From CAYVJW01 sp964451885 (GTDB taxonomy: Bacteria > Patescibacteriota > Gracilibacteria > UBA4473): a DNA stretch of 7,628 bases. The notes below the pieces were generated by a model that was given only the letters and a program-made list of their open reading frames with translations, was not told the DNA's origin and searched no databases. Shown one piece after another: positions 4,442 to 7,628 of this stretch (position 1 is the first letter of the stretch; each line of letters begins with the position of its first letter). Position numbers and translations under genes: made by a program. The stretch lies in the NCBI GenBank assembly GCA_964451885.1, contig CAYVJW010000081.1, forward strand, positions 1 to 7,628. Reading direction: 5' to 3'.

Positions 4442-7400
4442 CACAACTCCCCCTTTCTCAACTTTGGACTCTCTTTCTTAGCCGATTTAAGGTAACGGTG
4501 CTTATTACCTTTTTTATTTTGCTTTGGGGGAGTGTTGCGTTCAAGGCGTTACCTAGAGAAATCACACCTACTATTGAAATACCGGCCGCCACTATTACTA
4601 CCATATGGCCCGGGGCTAGCCCGGGAGACGTAGAAAAGCTCATAACTAATAAAATAGAAAGGGAAATCAAAGGACTTGAAAATATCAAAGAATACAAGTC
4701 CATTTCTCTTTCTGGTGTATCTATCGTGAGCATCGAATTCGAAATAAAATCGGACATGACGGAGAACATCCAGAATATTCGTGAAAAACTTGATCAAGTC
4801 GAACCGGATCTTCCGAGTAATATTCCCGATGACCCAAGTCTTAAGGAAGTGAGCATGTCTGATGTGCCTATACTCTCCTTAACCCTTTCCGGGGATTTTT
4901 CCTGGTCAGAGCTGAAGAAATTTTCCGATATTCTCGAAGACGAATTTGAAGGCATAAACCTAGTCAAAGAAGTATCGGTTAAAGGCTCACCAAAGGATGA
5001 AATTCATATTTTGATCGACCAAATAAAACTTCAAGCAAAAGGAATCGGCATCAATGAAGTTATTGAAACTATTCGAAATTCTCATAAAGATATGCCATTG
5101 GGCTCAATCTCCATGCCGGGACAAAAAGTAGAAGTCACTGTTCGAGCAGAACTAAAACAAGCAACCGAGTTTTTGGAGCTTCCTTTAAAAGTTATGAACG
5201 GAAGTATTATAAAATTAAAAGAAGTAGCTTCCGTACGAAGGGAGTTTGAGAAGTTTGAGGTAGAAACCTACTTTAGTGACCAAGAAAAATCCAACCCAGC
5301 TGTATTAATCGACGTGATAAAATCTGCTTCAAAAGGAAACGTCATTTCCATGGTAGAGGAAGTTCTCGGACATATAGAAGTACTTAAACAAAGCGGAACT
5401 ATCCCGAAAACTCTTAATATCGCAACTACTTATAATCGAGCCAATGATATTCAGGAAAACCTGGATACTTTAACTAGAAGCGGCAGTCAAACACTTATTT
5501 TAATAGCCCTTGTTATGTTTATTGCATTAGGATGGAGAGAGGCTTCTCTTGCCGCGTTTTCCATCCCGCTTTCCCTACTCATTGCAATAATTGTACTTTT
5601 TCTGACAGATCGGACGTTTAATGGTGTTTCGCTTTTTGCCCTCGTGCTTTCAATCGGACTATTGGTGGACAATTCCATCATCATAGTAGAAGGAATATCC
5701 TCCGGCATTCACGGGAAAAAACTCCCTCCAATGCAAGCCGCTATCCACACGCTACAATCCTTTCGATGGCCGATTATTACCGGGACATTAACCACCGTCT
5801 TTGCCTTCCTGCCTATGTTGTTTTTTATTTCAGGAGTGAGTGGACAATACATTGGAGTACTCCCCGTTACGGTTGCTACCGTCTTATTAGGAGCACTTTT
5901 TGTCTCCCTCTTTTTACTTCCCTCTATTGGAGCAAATTTTTACCGGATTATTCCACCCAAAAAACATTTATCACGGGAATTATTGCAGAAAACACAAAAA
6001 TGGTATGAACATACGATGAGGGGCATCCTCGCTTCCGGCCAAAAAATAAGTTTTGTGATATTAACGAGTTTTGGCTTATTTATTTTTTCTGTTTGGTTGG
6101 TTATTACCTCCAAAGTGCCAATTGAAGTATTTCCAGAATCAGATCAAACATTTTTCACCGCTAAAATAGAACTTCCGCTGGGAACTGAAATAGAGAAAAC
6201 CAGATCCTTGATTGGACCGATTTCAAATTCGCTTTCACCATTTTTCATGCAACAGGAAAATGGAGACATATTTTTGGAAAATTTTGTCTTTACTGTAGGA
6301 AAAGCTTCTGATGTTACCAGAGATGCGGGAGAAGTATCTTCACGAGCAGAGGAAAATGTACTTGGAATTGCCTTTAAACTTACGGCAAAGGATGAACGAG
6401 AAGTAAAATCTTATGAAATAATGCCAATTATTGAGGACGCAATAGAAAAAGCAGTTCCTTCTCAAGCACAAGTACGATTTTCCACACTCAGACATGGCCC
6501 ACCGACAGGATCTCCTATTGAAATCCGACTTATGGGACCGGATATACGGCATCTTGAAGAAATGGCAGGAATACTAAAATCCAAAATTGAAAAATTACCG
6601 CACACACTCAATGTTCGGGATTCCAAGGGAGAAAGAACTTTGCAGTATGCATGGCATTTTGATCGTGACATCCTCGCTAAATTTGGATTAAGCCCCGTTC
6701 AAATAACACAGTCTCTCCGATCTGCTGTAAACGGAACAACCGTGATAAAATTAGTCGAGGGCGACGAGGAGATAGATGTGGATCTCAGGATAGATTGGGC
6801 AGGACAAAGCGTCTGGGATGACCCGAAATCATTGGATATCCTCAAAAGAATTCCGATTAAAACCGCAACCGGAGAGTTTATAACACTAGATCAAGTAGCT
6901 AATGCCGAATTTTCTTCGGAAATGTCCGAAATAGAACATCGCGATGGATTACGAGTGATTTCTGTTCGCTCTGATTTGGAAGTAGGCATAACGGCTTCTC
7001 AAATGGAAAACCAACTAAAAACAACCATCGAAGAACTTGATCGAAGGCAAGGAGAAATCATTGAAATCGGAGGAGAAAACGAAGAAGGTCGAAGATTGAT
7101 GCGAGAATCCACAGTAGCCATGGGATTTGCATTGATTATGATTTTAGTAGTCCTCGTCTGGCAGTTTAATTCCTTTTATCAGCCGATAGTTACTTTACTG
7201 ATTATCCCTCTTTCTCTTACAGGAGTGTTTATAGGATTCTGGCTATCAGGGATGACTATTACGTTCCCAACGATGATTGGGATTGTGTCACTGGCAGGAA
7301 TTATCGTGAATGATGCGATTGTTTTGATAGATAGAATAAACAAGCATCTGGATCAAAAAATGGATTGGATGACGTCTATCATCAATTCCGGCAAAGAACG

Positions 7401-7572
7401 TATGCAACCGATTTTTCTCACTTCTATCACGACAGTAGTGGGGATGCTACCACTCTCTTTATCAGATGAAGTATGGGGAGGGTTGGGATTTGCAATAGTG
7501 TATGGAATGACGTTGTCGACAGTTCTTACGCTGCTACTAATCCCTTGTTTTTTGGCAATTGGGAAGAAGTGA
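4438..7572 (+). CDS. RND efflux permease, AcrB/HAE-like superfamily
   Basis: A full-length (1044 aa) proton-driven inner-membrane exporter, close to the 1030-1050 usual for the family. It shows the RND layout of 1 + 5 + 1 + 5 membrane helices with two large periplasmic loops. TM1 is at about 17-37, loop 1 at 38-349, TM2-TM6 at about 351-500 (GWREASLAAFSIPLSLL; GLLVDNSIIIVEG in TM4; PIITGTLTTVFAFLPM in TM5), TM7 at about 538-557, loop 2 at 558-888, and TM8-TM12 at about 892-1042. The loop-1 start has the family signature RE-TPTIEIPAATI and WPGASPGDVE (40-65). TM4 has D411 followed by N412, where AcrB has two aspartates. TM10 has N958-D959 where AcrB has Lys-Asn. This pattern is found in some RND subgroups, so I read it as an active variant. 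TM11 keeps R988, P991 and TS (995-996). The start overlaps the adaptor stop and has no Shine-Dalgarno of its own, which supports translational coupling. Drugs, lipids or other amphiphiles are possible substrates; metal transport is not indicated. Confidence 0.95.
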   Translation: MTQLPLSQLWTLFLSRFKVTVLITFFILLWGSVAFKALPREITPTIEIPAATITTIWPGASPGDVEKLITNKIEREIKGLENIKEYKSISLSGVSIVSIEFEIKSDMTENIQNIREKLDQVEPDLPSNIPDDPSLKEVSMSDVPILSLTLSGDFSWSELKKFSDILEDEFEGINLVKEVSVKGSPKDEIHILIDQIKLQAKGIGINEVIETIRNSHKDMPLGSISMPGQKVEVTVRAELKQATEFLELPLKVMNGSIIKLKEVASVRREFEKFEVETYFSDQEKSNPAVLIDVIKSASKGNVISMVEEVLGHIEVLKQSGTIPKTLNIATTYNRANDIQENLDTLTRSGSQTLILIALVMFIALGWREASLAAFSIPLSLLIAIIVLFLTDRTFNGVSLFALVLSIGLLVDNSIIIVEGISSGIHGKKLPPMQAAIHTLQSFRWPIITGTLTTVFAFLPMLFFISGVSGQYIGVLPVTVATVLLGALFVSLFLLPSIGANFYRIIPPKKHLSRELLQKTQKWYEHTMRGILASGQKISFVILTSFGLFIFSVWLVITSKVPIEVFPESDQTFFTAKIELPLGTEIEKTRSLIGPISNSLSPFFMQQENGDIFLENFVFTVGKASDVTRDAGEVSSRAEENVLGIAFKLTAKDEREVKSYEIMPIIEDAIEKAVPSQAQVRFSTLRHGPPTGSPIEIRLMGPDIRHLEEMAGILKSKIEKLPHTLNVRDSKGERTLQYAWHFDRDILAKFGLSPVQITQSLRSAVNGTTVIKLVEGDEEIDVDLRIDWAGQSVWDDPKSLDILKRIPIKTATGEFITLDQVANAEFSSEMSEIEHRDGLRVISVRSDLEVGITASQMENQLKTTIEELDRRQGEIIEIGGENEEGRRLMRESTVAMGFALIMILVVLVWQFNSFYQPIVTLLIIPLSLTGVFIGFWLSGMTITFPTMIGIVSLAGIIVNDAIVLIDRINKHLDQKMDWMTSIINSGKERMQPIFLTSITTVVGMLPLSLSDEVWGGLGFAIVYGMTLSTVLTLLLIPCFLAIGKK

Positions 7573-7603
7573 ACAATCTGTCTCAAGAAAGGGGGACAAA
7601 AAC

Positions 7604-7628
7604 TTGAAGAACAAAAAAGTTGTGCGAG
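7604..7628 (+). CDS. Start of a further gene, cut by the window end
   Basis: AAAGGGGG (7588-7595) lies eight bases before TTG at 7604, which opens MKNKKVVR and runs off the window. The gap to the permease stop is only 31 bases and has no terminator, so it is probably the third gene of the operon. The lysine-rich start would suit a signal or membrane-anchor sequence, but eight residues are too few to say. A TTGA overlap with a short GTG frame (7569-7607) is also present and is probably chance. Confidence 0.6.

Overview
The window looks like bacterial chromosome (standard code, TGA used as a real stop) cut by a sharp change in base composition at a tRNA-Tyr gene. Left of the tRNA the DNA is roughly 53% GC in the lines I counted. 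Right of it, sampled lines run from about 30 to 42% GC. The long-insertion adaptor protein, the TTG start, and the serine recombinase next to a tRNA resemble what is seen in candidate-phyla (Patescibacteria/CPR-like) genomes. I hold that placement only loosely, because no marker gene is present.

Layout. Positions 1-127 hold a probable terminator for the first gene. Positions 128-943 (minus) encode a 271-residue single-pass membrane protein of unknown function. Positions 944-1409 are mostly non-coding, with a perfect 12-bp hairpin framed by a 15-bp direct repeat and then a nested repeat-rich tract running up to the tRNA. A doubtful small ORF lies in the same stretch. A tRNA-Tyr (GUA) with encoded CCA occupies 1410-1494. 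Immediately beyond it, on the opposite strand, is the C-terminal half of a large serine recombinase (1428-2300). It has no start codon and no catalytic domain, and its open frame runs antisense into the tRNA. Positions 2301-2758 carry remnants and short signals: an orphan ribosome-binding site with a TTG start, a 45-codon minus-strand ORF, a strong extended -10 promoter, and a possible 11-codon leader ORF.

Positions 2759-7572 are a two-gene efflux operon. A membrane-fusion (periplasmic adaptor) protein with an unusually long helical region is followed, through an ATGA overlap, by a full-length RND permease of the AcrB/HAE-like superfamily. A further gene begins at 7604 with a good ribosome-binding site and a TTG start and runs off the window.

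Interpretation. The simplest reading is an integrative element, now decayed at this end, that entered at the 3' end of tRNA-Tyr and brought low-GC cargo including the RND efflux pair. The adaptor and permease would form a proton-driven inner-membrane pump. No outer-membrane channel gene is in the window. The most unusual parts are the repeat/hairpin tract upstream of the tRNA and the recombinase-tRNA overlap. I do not see a complete new defence or mobile system here.
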